The translations under genes were made by a program, and so were the position numbers. 64,000 nucleotides of DNA from Xiphophorus maculatus (taxonomy: Eukaryota; Chordata; Actinopteri; Cyprinodontiformes; Poeciliidae): positions 17,528,501-17,592,500 of the forward strand of contig NC_036447.1 in the NCBI RefSeq assembly GCF_002775205.1, written 5' to 3'. Every line of letters starts with the position of its first letter. Positions within the stretch are counted from its first letter, which is position 1. A model generated the notes under the pieces. That model did not search any database. It saw nothing but the letters and a program-made list of their open reading frames with translations, and was not told the DNA's origin. Positions 37,300 through 49,929 of this stretch are shown piece by piece.

Positions 37300-37700
37300 A
37301 TCCACCTCGCTTACTTACTACTAAACAACCGAAGCAGCACTTTCACTGTCAGCGCGCGCTCCCGACGTCTCCGTCTCTAACCAGCTGACGCTTCTTGTCA
37401 CAACATCAGAAGCGGGCGCGCACCCGGAATCTACCCGCTTTTTCGCGCTCCCGAGAGTCCGACTCTGATACTGGTTAAAGCTGACTTTACAGACAGACTT
37501 TTCTCTTGCTTTCACTTTACAGTGGGTTAAACAGTAATGTCAACAGAAGGAGCTGGGTTTCATAGGGACGCTTCACGTGTCACCACCAACAGCAGCAGCA
37601 GCGTTGGGCAGCAAAGTGGAGGAAGGAGTCAGCGGACAGCAGCAGTAACGTTCAGTTGTCAGTTAGCGATGCAACTGGTATGGAATTTTCCATAAGAGCA
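37300..37700. promoter_or_regulatory. GC/CpG-rich patch, possible promoter
   Basis: CpG-dense sequence (cagcgcgcgctcccgacgtc, gaagcgggcgcgcacccgg) in an AT-rich gap about 3.5-3.9 kb before the slc5a7-like start codon. It could be an upstream promoter or 5' exon of that gene, or of an unannotated transcript. No coding exon was recognised in it. Confidence 0.3.
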
Positions 37701-38689
37701 GCAGCTGCGCAGACACACTACTGCGCATTTAAGTCTTTGAACTTTTACAGGTTTCACAACTTTCTGCTATCCCCCAGGACAAATATGATGGAATCTTTCC
37801 AGACTGTCCATCATGTCTCTTCCTTCTAAGCTGCAAGTGTGTGAATTCACAGAAAGCATAGATGTCACTATCAAAACACCCTCACCTGCAATAAAACTCA
37901 GAGCTGATCAGAGAAGCACTGACCCCACTACCTCACTCTAAAACCTGACCCCAGGACCTGAATCCCAAAGCCTTGTCTTTGGAGCCAACCTGCAAGAGAC
38001 ACACACTCGTGAACTGTTCTTCTCCTATTCTAGTGGGTGGAGGAAGGACTTTTAAAATCTTTGAAGTGAAACCTGAAGAACTTTTAAGGAAAGCTGTATG
38101 TGAATCCAGCTTTTCTAAAGTTCATCCATTGGGCGGAGCTTAGACCTGGGGAGATCTAAGTCGACTCCTTGTTCTTTCCACAGAGCTGTTCCTATTATTG
38201 AACCTTCTCTTGGACCACTGCACTTACATCATTTTTGCATCTGAGTGAGCCTGATGAATTCACAAAAATAAGGTCAGATTTTCAATTTTAGTCTGTGAAA
38301 GTTGCTAAAAAAAAATCAGAATTGGCTGGTCAGGCTTTTTAAAGTTCGCCAATCAGCCAGAAAGCTGCAATTGGCGCACTACTAACATGAAAACATCTAA
38401 AATTTTAATATGTTTGGACAAAGACAAGTACATCCAAAACACATTTTTTATAGTATTTTAAGCCCCATTTGTAGTTGGATAGAGAAAACTCTTCCTATCG
38501 TCTACATGGAAAATGCTCTAACAAAACAACAAAATCTGTCTTACTAGCACAGTGAGTTTGTAACTTTTTCTGTGACCATCCATTAAAATTATGTTTTTGT
38601 TTTACTTGCTGTCTCCATTTGCAGTGGATATGTCAAACATTGTGGTTCTCAGTTTTGTGGGAACAAAGCTAGGGGCTATGTTGTCAAGT

Positions 38690-38800
38690 AAAGGTAAAAG
38701 GTAAAGGTAATTTTATTTAGGTAGAACATTTTCAGCAAAAAGACAATACAAAGTGCTTTACAGGATTTAAAAGGAAATACAACAAAATAACAAACCAAAA
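38690..38800. repeat. Dispersed repeat fragment
   Basis: Has tandem gtaaaggtaaaag units, then aattttatttaggtagaaca and caatacaaagtgctttacag, a phrase widespread in fish genomes. Family not assigned. Confidence 0.5.
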
Positions 38801-38849
38801 GAAAGAGCAAAAGAAGAAAAAGCTAATAATGTTGATCCAAAGTAAAAAA

Positions 38850-40130
38850 CTAGATACTCCTATTCAGGATTGGTAGACTAGTATGAGTAAGTATCCTCTG
38901 GTCTAATTCCTTTTCTGGGTTGGAAGAATAGGAATCTCTGCATCTACAGAGATGAAGAGATTCCCACTCACTCTCACAATCACACAGTTTAAAACGATGT
39001 AGACAGCATTTTAATGGGCTTCTGGCACACGGCTCCAAACACCTCTTTCATGGAATTTCGAGCTGGGACTCCGTCGTCCCTCACGGATTTTTGTGCAATT
39101 CTATGGTACCCGTTAGTGTCTAGAATTTACAGGGTTTCTGTTACGCGCAATGACCCTTAGTCACTCGCCGGAAGAAAAACGGTACATGGCAACATTCAGA
39201 CAAAACACAAAGCAAAACAAAGACAGGAGTGAAGGCGGTGACATCACAGGGCCATGAAACCACGTTGCTCAGCCTCCCGGCAGAAGTCCGACAAGATGTT
39301 GTTATCAAGGAATGTCCTTGGGAGTGCTCAGCTCCACAGCTGCATGGATAACAGAAGGGGGTGAGGTTATGTTTACATATCTTCAAGAAGATTGGAAATA
39401 TGCAGCCCTTTCAAGGCAACACGGGGAAAGCCAATTCAGATACAAAATGTCTTAGGTCAGGTAGATTATAAATTTTAATCTTCCCTAAAGTCTCTCTGAT
39501 ACATCTCAGTTCCCAATCATCCAAATTAGTTTGGTCGTTCCACTGAACCGAAACTAGCAACTTCTCCAAGATTGATTCCATTCCATTAGTGACTTTTGGA
39601 GTCCTCAGCTGGGCTGCGAGTCACAAGCAAGACTCGCATCCAGCTTGCGTCTCTGTCCATACCAACAGCCTGAGTGTTCGCTAGTTCGGCCAAGTCCGTC
39701 AGAGATTTGTCGATAAGCCAGGTACCCGCAAGCTCCAAACAGCAGAAATCCTGTTATCATGAATAAATCCAGGGTGTATCCCGCCAGGTGTGTCCCTGCA
39801 GGGCAAGAGGGCTCTCCTGTGCCCAGCCTTCTCGTCGAGAAGATTTGGTCAATTGTAATGATAGAACGGTTGACCAAACCCATAATTTGTAGATTTGGGG
39901 GATGTGTAAAGAAAGGCTCCAAGAATATAGAAGAAGACAGGACAAAAACAGGGCAGGCATGGGCAGGGAGGGAGCAGAAGAAAAAAGCGTCCACCTTCAC
40001 CGAGAGCAAGAGAGGGAAAAAAAGTCACATTGTTAACGATTTCTTCATTCAGTCCTTTTATGAAAAACATCAAAAAACGATAATCACTGTCAGTCTAATC
40101 CTATTAGATTTATATTCATTACATTAGCAA
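38850..40130 (-). other. Unassigned block with a membrane-helix open frame
   Basis: Sequence richer in CpG than its surroundings. On the minus strand an open frame at 39605-40009 includes a clear hydrophobic segment (LFMITGFLLFGACGYLAY). I recognise no host gene. It could be a fossil of a mobile or envelope-bearing element, but I see no paired terminal repeats or reverse-transcriptase motifs, so no family is claimed. Confidence 0.25.
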
Positions 40131-40724
40131 GTTAAAGGATTAGTTAAAAATAAGAAAGACTCTAAATATAAAGACATCACAGAAAGTGCCAAAAATACTC
40201 ATCTCATAACAAATAATAGGGTATATTTCTACAAATAAAAGCTTTTTTGTCAGTTTAATTTTGTTGGCCAACTGCCATACTCCATTGATCAGAAACAACC
40301 AATCAGAGCCAGGAGGAGTGTCTTACCACTGTCAATCATGGTTGTGTATGTGGGATTTTAGCTACATGTACATCTTTTTCCCTGTCAGAGATTTGTTGAT
40401 ACTTTTGTAAAACCGGTGACGCAACTAAACTGTCAACATGTTACTCTTTGATCAAAATGTTATTCTTTCTTTGAAAGAGTAACAAGAAAAAAAATTTTTT
40501 TTTGAAAGAGGTTAGTAAATGTGAGTTAAGACTTTGTGTGTTTTTTCACTTGGATAGAAATCCTTCCTTCTTCATTATCACCTCCCTGTTGACATTGACA
40601 TAAACTATTGACTTCAGGTTCCCTTTTTACTTAAACTGTTTTATTGGTTTGAAAGCCATCCTAAATCAGCAGTAATTGACAGTTTTTACATTTTTGCATT
40701 TTTTGAGTGTTTGAAAACTATCGC

Positions 40725-40795
40725 GTCAAAAAGACTTGATAGTCTTTGTAGCCCCTCATCTATCCAAACTATCCAGACTTGATAGTCTTTTTGAC
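40725..40795. repeat. Mixed direct and inverted repeat
   Basis: gacttgatagtcttt occurs twice (40733-40747 and 40776-40790). In addition gtcaaaaagact (40725-40736) pairs with agtctttttgac (40784-40795). Confidence 0.85.
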
Positions 40796-41179
40796 TTGAC
40801 TGTTGTAATGGAATAATGTGTAAATAGTCAACATCAATTCATAAAAATAAATACGAACCAACAACAGTTTCTAACTTGCTGTGCGAAATGCTGAATCTTT
40901 CTCTCTTTTTTCGTTAATATTTACTAACCAAAAACAATCAATTCTATGTGGTTTTCTGAAATTCTCTGAAAAGTTCTTTCTGGAATTACACAGGTGAACT
41001 TTGCCTTTCGCTTTTCAAGTTCAAAGGATGCCAGCAAATATCATTCCAACACACATATTTTTACTTCCTATCTGTTTTTACCTTTGTTCTAGCACGCTTT
41101 TGCACTGTGTGCATCATTTGTATTTTGTTACCCAGCCATCCCATCCACCTGTCAGTGTGATCTATGACAGCAGACCACC

Positions 41180-44100
41180 ATGGCTCTTAACATCCCCGGT
41201 GTGGTTGCGGTGGTGCTGTTCTACATCCTGATCCTGGGCACGGGAGTTTGGGCCGCCCGAAAGTCCAGGAGAGCCGAGAGGAAGAGCAGTGGAGACAGGA
41301 CTGAGGTGGTGCTGCTTGGAGACAGGAATATCAGCCTGGTGGTTGGAATATTCACCATGACAGGTGGGGGATTCTGTGAAACACATATTACAAATATGCT
41401 AGCGTGCTGAAAGTGACATATAAATGAACAGCAGCTGAAAAGACAAAACAGAATATACTGAAGGAAAATTCTAAAGCCGCTGACCTGGTCAGGACAGAAT
41501 CAAGCCACAGAAAGAAACAAGTTAAAACTGAAACTGAAACATCATGAAAAGACCTGAATATATCTGCACTGTTTTACTTTATGCACTTCATTTAACTACA
41601 CAAGCACTTTATTTGAATCAGTGTGAATGTTTAGTGCGCAGATGTCCTAACTGTTTATAAAATTTAAAAACACAAACATTGTCAACATTTTTCTGAGTCA
41701 TTTTTAACTCAGAAAGTTATACAACTCTCAGAGATATGAGAGATACAGGTGAATCTCGAAGTGGGCAGATTGAACCTGTAGCCAAATCCTGATTTACCCC
41801 TGGCTCTATTTGTTTTAGTATTTCTCCATCATTTAGAAAAAAAAATGAGTAAAGCAAAATTTAAAAAATCTACACAGTGGATCCCATCATATTAGTGGTT
41901 AAATATTTGCAGATTCATGGATTTGTCTTTAGAATGTAACTCCAGTGCATGCACCCACAATGTGTAAACTAGCCTTTAAAGGATAATATTGTTGCAGAAA
42001 AATCCATGTTTGTTTTTTTAAGTTTGCACAGACTCCAACTAATTTGTACTTGTGCTTGTGCAGCCACGTGGGTTGGAGGAGGTTTTATCCTGGGTGTTGC
42101 TGAAGCTGTGTACACTCCCAAAATGGGCTTGATTTGGGCTCTGATGCCGATTCAATACTCAGTTTCCTTCATTATAGGTAAGACCGCAGAGGCAAGAGGA
42201 GATGATAATCTTAAAGTCAAACATACTGTATGTGTCTATGCAGTTTGGGCCAATCCAAACCTTTCTATTAAACATTTTATGTAGCCATTACTGAATGAAT
42301 ACAATGGACAGTGGGTGATATTTCAACCCCTGCATTAGGTGGTCTTTTCTTTGCCAAGCCAATGAGGGAAAAGAAATATGTCACCATGATGGACCCTTTC
42401 CAGGAAAAGTACGGCAGAGTGCTGAGTGGGGCTCTCGTGCTGCCATGCATATTGGTGGATGTGCTCTGGGTCTCCTGCACTCTGTTAGGACTGGGTGAGT
42501 AAACAGCTCCTTAAAATGTATTGTCACCCTTTGAACTATTTTCTCACTTTCCCATGTTGAAACTACATGTTGAATCTGAGGCTGAAAATGTTTTGGGGCG
42601 TGTCAGTAACACCTTCCACATCTGGAAACTCCGGATGCTTGATATATCAGTGTTAGCATCACTATCAGCTAATGTTAAACTTTAAGAATATCGATATCGG
42701 TCTCGTAACGCATAATGCTTATTTCCATCCTGTTGGAGTTTGTGTATGTGTTTCAGGAGGGGAGGGAATTGGCCATTTCGGTTTTGTTTGTCATGTAAAA
42801 GTGTTGCAGCACAGGAATAAGGAATGTTATAGAAGCATTCACCACCTTCTTAAAATAGTAAAACAATTTTTAAAAAGTCATTGTTTACCAAAAATAATTT
42901 TGGAAATAAGTCAGCACCTCTGACTTTTTCAGAAGTCTTCTTCTGAAAAGAAGACTTCTGAAAAAAAAAGTGGTGACTTTCAGAAGTCTTCTGAAAAAGT
43001 CACCACTTTTTTTTTGGTCATCTTTTGGCAAAATTCATCGTTTGGGAAACAATTACAGGCTATTGTTTTAGGAAGGTGATGCAATGCTAGTGGTGTCGTA
43101 ATTTTTTCAATGTGTTGAAAGGGTATAGACTTTGTTTACATAATATAATCAAAATATTGGTTATTAAACTGAATAGCAATATTGATATTGGACAGCGTAT
43201 AGAAACTGAAACATTCACTAATGGAAACAAGTTTTCAAATCTTGAAACTCCAAGTGGTATGAATACTTCTGCAAGGTGCTCTATTGGTTAGGCAAGGAAA
43301 TAAAAACAATAAAACTTTTTTGACTGGATGCAAGTCGAGGGGTTTGTTTCTCTAACTTATGTGTTTCTATAACAGGAGCGACTATGAGCGTGATACTGGA
43401 CTTACACTTTGGCTACTCTGTGTGGATCTCAGCAGCGGTGGCTATCGTCTACACTCTGTTGGGAGGTCTTTATTCAGTAGCCTACACTGACATCATCCAG
43501 CTCGCCCTCACATTCTTCAGTCTGGTAAGTAGGAGGGTCCTTTGCTACAAACACCAACACTTACAGTACAGTATCTGACAATCTACTTCTGCTTCTACTT
43601 CCACATTTAATGAGTTTTAAATCATTTCAAAGCTATTTTGATCCTAATTAGTCATCTAACGCTGCTATAGTATTAGTAACAATTCCTTTATAGTTCTCCA
43701 CTGTAAGAGTTGGTACTCACAATTGTCTGAGTGCTAAAAGTTTGGAGAATTTCACAAACATATCCAGGTTATGAAGTCTTATGTCATCGGTATGGCTCAT
43801 GTTTTTTCCTGCTGCTCTCATCTGATGCCTGCAGTCTGATGAGCTCATTGTGTGTGTTGGTCTGTGTACAGTGGCTGTGTGTACCCTTTCTTCTACTGAA
43901 CAAAACATCTGTTAACATTGCTGAGACGGCTTTCAACCACACAATTCAAGAGCCATGGGTTGGAAGTCTGGACAAAGATAGAGTCTGGAAGTGGATCGAT
44001 GACTGGTTAATGCTGGTAAGCTGGTCAGTATATTTTACCTCTTTAACACTGGGCCTAATAAAACACATATGCCTTTTATTTCATCAATTGACACAATTTC

Positions 44101-47100
44101 GAAAAGTGTGCTAAACAAAACAATGAGGCGGGCTTACAGCTCTTTTTAGCTTGGCTAAAACAATCATGCAGTTGATTTTGGTGTTGCAGTGAGACGCTGA
44201 ACTCCGCCTCCGCCCTCACTTCTAGAGCCCAGTGTTTCTTGAGATAGTTGCATCGACGTCATTTACACTGAAATACTTTTGAAGAGAAATCTTAGTATCT
44301 AGTTTGCAACAGCTCTTACACCAAACTGAGTCCACATCAGAGCAGTTCTTCTCTCAAATAAGCACAATAATGTCATCTTGATTTAAAACCATTAAGATTA
44401 TATCTTATATATTGTTTTAAGATGAAACATCTCCAAAAGCCCTAGGTTTTAGGACTGGAAAAATAAAGATATTGATATATTAGGTTATCTTAATCCTATA
44501 ACTGACACTGTACAGTTTATGTGCTGTGAAAATAAATTTGTTCATCTTACGTATTTTTTGATTTGGCTTTTTTGTAACACCTTTGTGTTTAACATCAGCA
44601 AACTAATTTTAATACCAGACAAAGATAACTTGAGTGAACACAAAAATAGATTTAAAATTATAAATTAATTTATTAACATAAAGAAACTCTAATAAAACAA
44701 CCAGAGCCTATGTGAAAAGAGTGAAGCTAAACCTAATTTCCACCTTTTGAAGCACCAGCAGCTGTCAAACATTTCAGATAATTGGTAAGGAGTCGCTAAA
44801 TCATAATCACTTAGTTTTTCTAAGACATGTGAGACCTGCGGTGCTTTTGATCTCTTGCATATTATTTTGTTTTACTGAATAAGCTTTCAGCGTGTCAGAC
44901 AAGTTGATTTTACAGATATGACAGTATAAATCTTTAAAGCAAAAATGTAAGAAAAAAAATAATTGCAAACCACAAAAAGAGCATTAAAGTAGCAAAAGTC
45001 AAAAAGATCAGCACCTTAACTTTTTGTAAAACTTTTTGTTTTACTAAACGTTTGTAAGTTATTCAAAACAGCTAAAGCTCCAATGTTTCCTGTTGTCATT
45101 TAGGACGGCCAGACCAATAGCGTCTTTTACAACTTAGTTGAAAGCTGTTCTTTTGGGGAAAAATAATCTATTCTTATTTCTGTATGTGACTGTAAAAAAC
45201 TATCTCACATTCACATATCTTCTATATTAAGTGTAGAAAAATTATTATCTTCTCAGCTTATTTTCTGGTCTTGAAACATCTTTCTTTAATGGCTTTTTGA
45301 GACTTTGGCAAATCCTCTGTAACATTTTACATGCAAGCTCTTGCCTGTATAGCACTTTATTTATTGCTGGAAATTTACTGCCATGACACACTATCAGAAA
45401 AATTTGCCCTTGGCTATTCTTCTGAGTTAGAAGAAAATCCCATTTCAATTAATTTTCTTTATATCTGATTAGCATCTCAACAATAATCTTCTGTTTTATC
45501 ACATCAGACTTTCATATCAATATGGAAGGATTCTGGCCAACATATCTTTTCAGCATCACTTGACATTATTTTGAATCATAAGGGTACTAATCAGTCAGAT
45601 AGTGACCAAAATGACCGTGCATGGGTGAAATACAGAAAAATGTTTTTTTTTATTTATTACTAATTGTTCATTAATTGCATTGCTTTTTGGATTTTAAACT
45701 GTTCAATTAACAGCATGTTCTTTGTTGAGTTTAGTCAAAAGAGGTATAAAGAGCGTGTATTTTGATTCAAAAATGAGGACAAGCTTAATTTTCTGATTGA
45801 AACTTACAACTAGTGCTACATGGATCAGATCCATTCAGGTCGGCATCTGTTGGATGAATTTAATTTTATTGTTACTTGAGCACGTCACACTTCCTGCAGT
45901 TGTAGGACAGATAATCATTAATGTGACTGTAGAATGCCTTTAAATTGGAAAACCTGGTTAAATATATTCACTGTGTGATAAAAATGATAAGCATGACTGC
46001 AGAGTATGAGTTGTTGCCGCCAGAGGTAATTAAAATGATAGGACAGGAGTAACAAAATACAATAGTGCTGTTTGTTTTGATTAGATTTGTATAAGAAGAC
46101 ACACAGTGGAAGTAACAGTGTTGATCCAAACTGACTTCACCCAGTAAGTTGGGAGACGTAGTTTGCTACACGAGGCCTGTCTAAACACTGCAGGCCATAA
46201 AAGCAGATGTGGGCAGACATTTGCTTTTACATCTGCAGGATCTGAGTTTTTAGTTTTGAGTAACCTAAAAACTCAGATGGAGTTTTTAGGTTACATTGAT
46301 AATCTGCCAACCATAGAGGGCTGAAGTTTATTTTTGAACCACTGAATTTGGGGTGGGTTTAGTCTGTAGCTCTATTGTCCAATGGCTTTTCAGCATGATT
46401 CCTTTTCATAAAAAAATAATCTTTGGCGATTTATTGGGTTCTTTACAATACGACACTGTTCTGAGCTGATCCAGTATTTTTGCATGTGGATTTTCCTCTT
46501 CAATTTTTGCTGCCCTTGCTTTTTGTGTGTAGAATTTACTTTCTTTGCCACTTGTTTTCAGGGACTTGGTAGTCTTTCATTCCAATGCTTCCACCAGAGG
46601 ACGCTGTCGGCATCTTCATCAAGCACAGCCCAGTTAACCTGCTTTGTAGCAGCATTCCTGATTGCCATTCTAGGAATCCCTCCTGCTCTGGTGGGGGCTG
46701 TGGCTGCCTCCACAGGTAAGAACTACGCTAAAGACAAAGTACACATTAACTAGTAAATGCTGGTCAGCCTTTCACAATGAATGATACCTCAGAGCCATAT
46801 TGCCTTTCTCTGACATCCATTTGTATAACTTTTAAACCACACATTGAATAAATGCCACACTTCAGCAAGATGCAACCGCGAGCTACTGAGTAACATAGTC
46901 TTACTGATAGAGTAACTTATAACGACTCTGAGTAAAAGTCGTATGTTGTAGGTTTGAAATAATCCCAGATTTTGCTATGTTTTTACAAACACAACCTAAA
47001 ATAAATAAATGTTTGTGAATAGTCTCCATATGAGTATAACACATGCTACTCCAGATAGAGAGGAGTGCAGGTAATATTCAAATAAGCAGCAGGAAGATAA

Positions 47101-49600
47101 GACATACTGCATTTGTGTTATTCCACTGCTGCTAAAGGTCAGTTTCTTGTTTGGTGTGTCCATGTAGAGCCATGTAGAGTCATACATTGCCTGCAAAAAA
47201 TATTGATAGACTTTGGTAATTTCACACTTTGTCATGTCATAACCACACATTTTATTATTTGATTAGGCGTCTTTTGAGACAGATCAAGACAAAGTAATAC
47301 CTGATTGTGAAATGGAAGGAAAACGGTAGATGGTTTGAATTTTTTGGACAACCAAAATTCTGGAAAGTGCGGTGTATGTCCTCCCAAGTTAATACTTCAC
47401 ATACTTTATAGAACCAGATCAGTTGAGTTTATCTTGCCACAGATTCTCAGTTGGATTTAAGTCTGTGGTAGGCCAGTCGAGTAGATTTCAAACAGGTTTT
47501 TAAAAACAAACAAGTAACCAGTATTACAAGAGAAAACATATCCTTACATAACAAAGAACAAAGTGATAAGCGCACTACTTTTCTGTAGGAAGAAGAAAAC
47601 ACAGAAAGTGTTAAAAATGATTTATAGCTCCACTCAGAGATCAATAGAAAAGCTTTATTACCATAGCATCGCTCAAACTCTTCTACAAACTGGTGAGCAG
47701 CTTTTTGCAAGTTTCCACTGATATCTTGATCATTTATCTTTGATGCTGACCACTAAACCCTTGATGTTGCAAGTCATCACTCTAATCTTCATCACCCTCT
47801 ATCAGATTAAAGTCAAGACTTTGGTTTGATGTTGGAAGAAACATGTTGGTCAAATGAAAAGTTACTTTGAATCTAAATATGCCAGGAGTTTGAATGATTT
47901 TGGACTTAACTGTTGCACAGTTTTTCTTTTAACCAAACCTAGCCAGCTTCTTTGATGAAAAGCATCTCTGCAGCATGATGTTACTACCACCATGTTTCGC
48001 CATGGGGATGGCGTTAAGGTTCTGTGGTACATCTGATCTGATGTGACCAGAACGTCTTTCACAACTTCACCACTAACCTATCTGCTGTGGTTGGTCTCCT
48101 TGAAGCTGTTTGTTCACTGACATTTTCCAACAAATCACAGAACAGCTGCAGATACTCAGGTTAAAATACTCAGAGGTGTACTTTACTTCCAAATTTGGTG
48201 GCTTCTGAAAGCATTGGGTGGATCATATCTGGGGATCACATTAAAAGTAGTTGAAGATTTGTGGAAGACTCAACTTATCATCTACAAAAATTGAAAATCC
48301 ATGGTTACTTCTTTTACCACTTTACAATTTTTGAACCACTTTTTGTTTATGTCTGTCGCTTAAAATCCTGAATTTGTGGCTCTAATAACGCACAGACAAT
48401 GTGAGAGCTGGTGACAGAAGATTTTTTTAACATTTGTAGCTCAGAATCTGTTCATATCAATCAAATTCAGAAATTTCAGGGTTTACTAAAACATCACGAT
48501 GATGCTTTGAGTAGCTACTTCAAAATTCAGAACTTGGACCAGGGCTGTAACATTTCTGCATGAGTAAAATAAATCAAAATCAGAATTCCTTTATTGTCAT
48601 TGTGCAAAAAAGCACAACAAAATGTAAAAAAAAGCATTAATTATAAAATAAAGCACAATGTTAATGTTGTGAATTTCTCCCGTCCAGACTGGAACTTGAC
48701 TCAGTACGGCTCTCCGCCTCCTTACCTCCGCGGGGAGCACAGTTTCGTCCTGCCTCTCACGCTGCAGTACCTCACTCCGTCCTACATATCCATCATTGGA
48801 ATTGGAGCCGTGGCCGCTGCCGTCATGTCTTCCACAGACTCGGCTCTGTTATCTGCAACTTCTGTTTTCTCCGCAAACATCTACAAAAACATCTTCCGTA
48901 CACAGGTAAGAAGATTGAAGGTTCAACCCCGGCAGCCTTAAAACCAAACCAAACAAATTAACCAATCCCAAATAGACAGGATGGCTGTTCACATAAATAA
49001 CCAAGCATCTTCTCTTCTATGGCTTTTTGTTCCCAGGCCTCAGACAATGAAATGCAGTGGGTGATTCGGGCATCAGTGGTAGTTGTGGGTCTTGTTGGAA
49101 CATCAATAACGTTCTGCACCAACAGCACCCTGCTCCTCTGGATTCTTGGAGCAGACGTTTCCTATACCCTCTTGTTCCCCCATTTGGTTTCTGTCCTTTT
49201 CCTCAGAGTGACCAATGGTTATGGCGCCACCGTGGGTTACATTGTGGGGGTGACTGTGAGGATTTTGTTGGGAGAAAACACTTTGGGCATTCCTGTTGTT
49301 CTTCACCTTCCAGGTTGCACTCTTGAAGACGGCATCTATGTCCAGAAGTCTCCTGTTAGGACAGTGTCCATGCTGTGCACCTTGGTAACCATATTGATTT
49401 TTTCTTGGTTGGCTGTGGTCATGTTTAACCACAGCTTGCTGCCTGAAAAATGGGACGTTTTCAAAGTTAGACGTATTGTCACTGAACCACCAGAGGACGG
49501 TGTTGCGCAAAACCTGAAAGACGAAGCAGGAAATGATGATGAAAGTGATGAGAACAGCCATGGAGTGGCTTTACAGCCATTGTCGCAAACTGAAATATAA
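41180..49600 (+). CDS. slc5a7: High-affinity choline transporter-like protein (SLC5A7 family)
   Basis: Sodium-coupled symporter; SLC5A7 (CHT1) takes up choline into cholinergic nerve endings for acetylcholine synthesis. Eight coding exons: 41180-41363, 42064-42177, 42339-42494, 43376-43524, 43872-44015, 46562-46715, 48688-48905, 49037-49600. They are in phase for 560 aa (human 580). Motifs shared with CHT1: [61 protein letters not shown] and [20 protein letters not shown]. About 13 membrane helices are expected. Differences from human CHT1: the PWQ around residue 270 reads SFQ here, and the C-terminal tail is short and acidic without the dileucine-type endocytosis motif. This suggests a diverged slc5a7 paralogue rather than the neuronal orthologue. 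Confidence 0.85.
42504..43281. mobile_element. Degenerate Tc1-type element
   Basis: The left end, cagctccttaaaatgtattg then ccctttgaactattttc, and the right end, ggtatgaatacttctgcaag then gtgct, match decayed Tc1-type inverted ends (compare the copy at 9280-9501). About 780 bp with no usable transposase frame. In intron 3 of the slc5a7-like gene; contains the hairpin pair at 42925-43015. Confidence 0.6.
42925..43015. repeat. Two consecutive long hairpins sharing one sequence
   Basis: First: 18-bp perfect arms 42925-42942 and 42948-42965. Second: 20-bp perfect arms 42961-42980 and 42996-43015, continued inward by a 6-bp pairing (cagaag / cttctg) with a 2-nt bulge. The word cagaagtcttct recurs in alternating orientation. 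Confidence 0.92.
46239..46294. repeat. Three-part inverted repeat (X / X-reverse / X)
   Basis: atctgagtttttag (46240-46253) pairs with 46265-46278. An overlapping segment, 46260-46273, pairs with agtttttaggttac (46281-46294). Both pairings are 14 bp and perfect. In intron 5 of the slc5a7-like gene. Confidence 0.9.
47180..48380 (-). mobile_element. Decayed Tc1/mariner-like element
   Basis: Left end cattgcctgcaaaaaatatt resembles a Tc1 terminus. Further in, the antisense of a transposase is recognisable (ccacagattctcagttggat, agcatgatgttactaccacc, gatctgatgtgaccagaacg). Fills much of intron 6 of the slc5a7-like gene. Limits are approximate. Confidence 0.7.
48578..48640. repeat. Repeat tail fragment
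   Basis: cagaattcctttattgtcat and gtgcaaaaaagcacaacaaa form a common end sequence of dispersed fish repeats, 50-110 bp before exon 7 of the slc5a7-like gene. Confidence 0.45.
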
Positions 49601-49714
49601 ATGTTGTTCATTCTGTATGTGAAGTTATGTTCATAGTTTTCGCCTATTGTCAACTGAAACTGAGGCCCTCTGTTCTAGCTATTTTCCAATTTATTTTGCA
49701 ATAGCATTAATTTA

Positions 49715-49776
49715 AAATGTTTGCTCTCTAAACATTTTAGAGAGCAAAATGTTTAGAGAATGTTTTGCTCTCTAAA
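49715..49776. repeat. Three-part inverted repeat (X / X-reverse / X)
   Basis: tttgctctctaaa at 49720-49732, its complement at 49736-49748, and the forward unit again at 49764-49776. The first pair has a 3-nt loop. The second pairing is 14 bp (49736-49749 with 49763-49776). About 120 bp after the slc5a7-like stop, so probably transcribed in its 3' UTR. Confidence 0.92.
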
Positions 49777-49929
49777 CCTGGAACAGCTTGTGTTTATAAT
49801 ACTGTGTTCCTCAGATATCTTCTGTTCTGCCATTCTTAAACGTTTTGGATAATTATATGGTTTTTCATATCAAACAAAGATATTCTGAGTGAATGCAAAA
49901 AACAGTTTTCAGATGATTTCATTTGTGAG

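Larger units (their letters stand above)
32568..41179. other. Intergenic gap between slc47a and slc5a7-like gene
   Basis: About 8.6 kb. The first part is slc47a 3' UTR, with a possible AATAAA at 33334. No coding gene was recognised between 33.4 and 37.2 kb, which is mostly AT-rich single-copy-looking sequence. Subfeatures are listed separately: a duplicated coding end, a SINE relic, hairpins, a GC-rich patch and a repeat-like block. Confidence 0.6.

Noticed and set aside
49103-49561. 152-codon minus-strand frame across the last slc5a7-like exon
   Set aside because: Antisense of a well-supported coding exon with no own domain.
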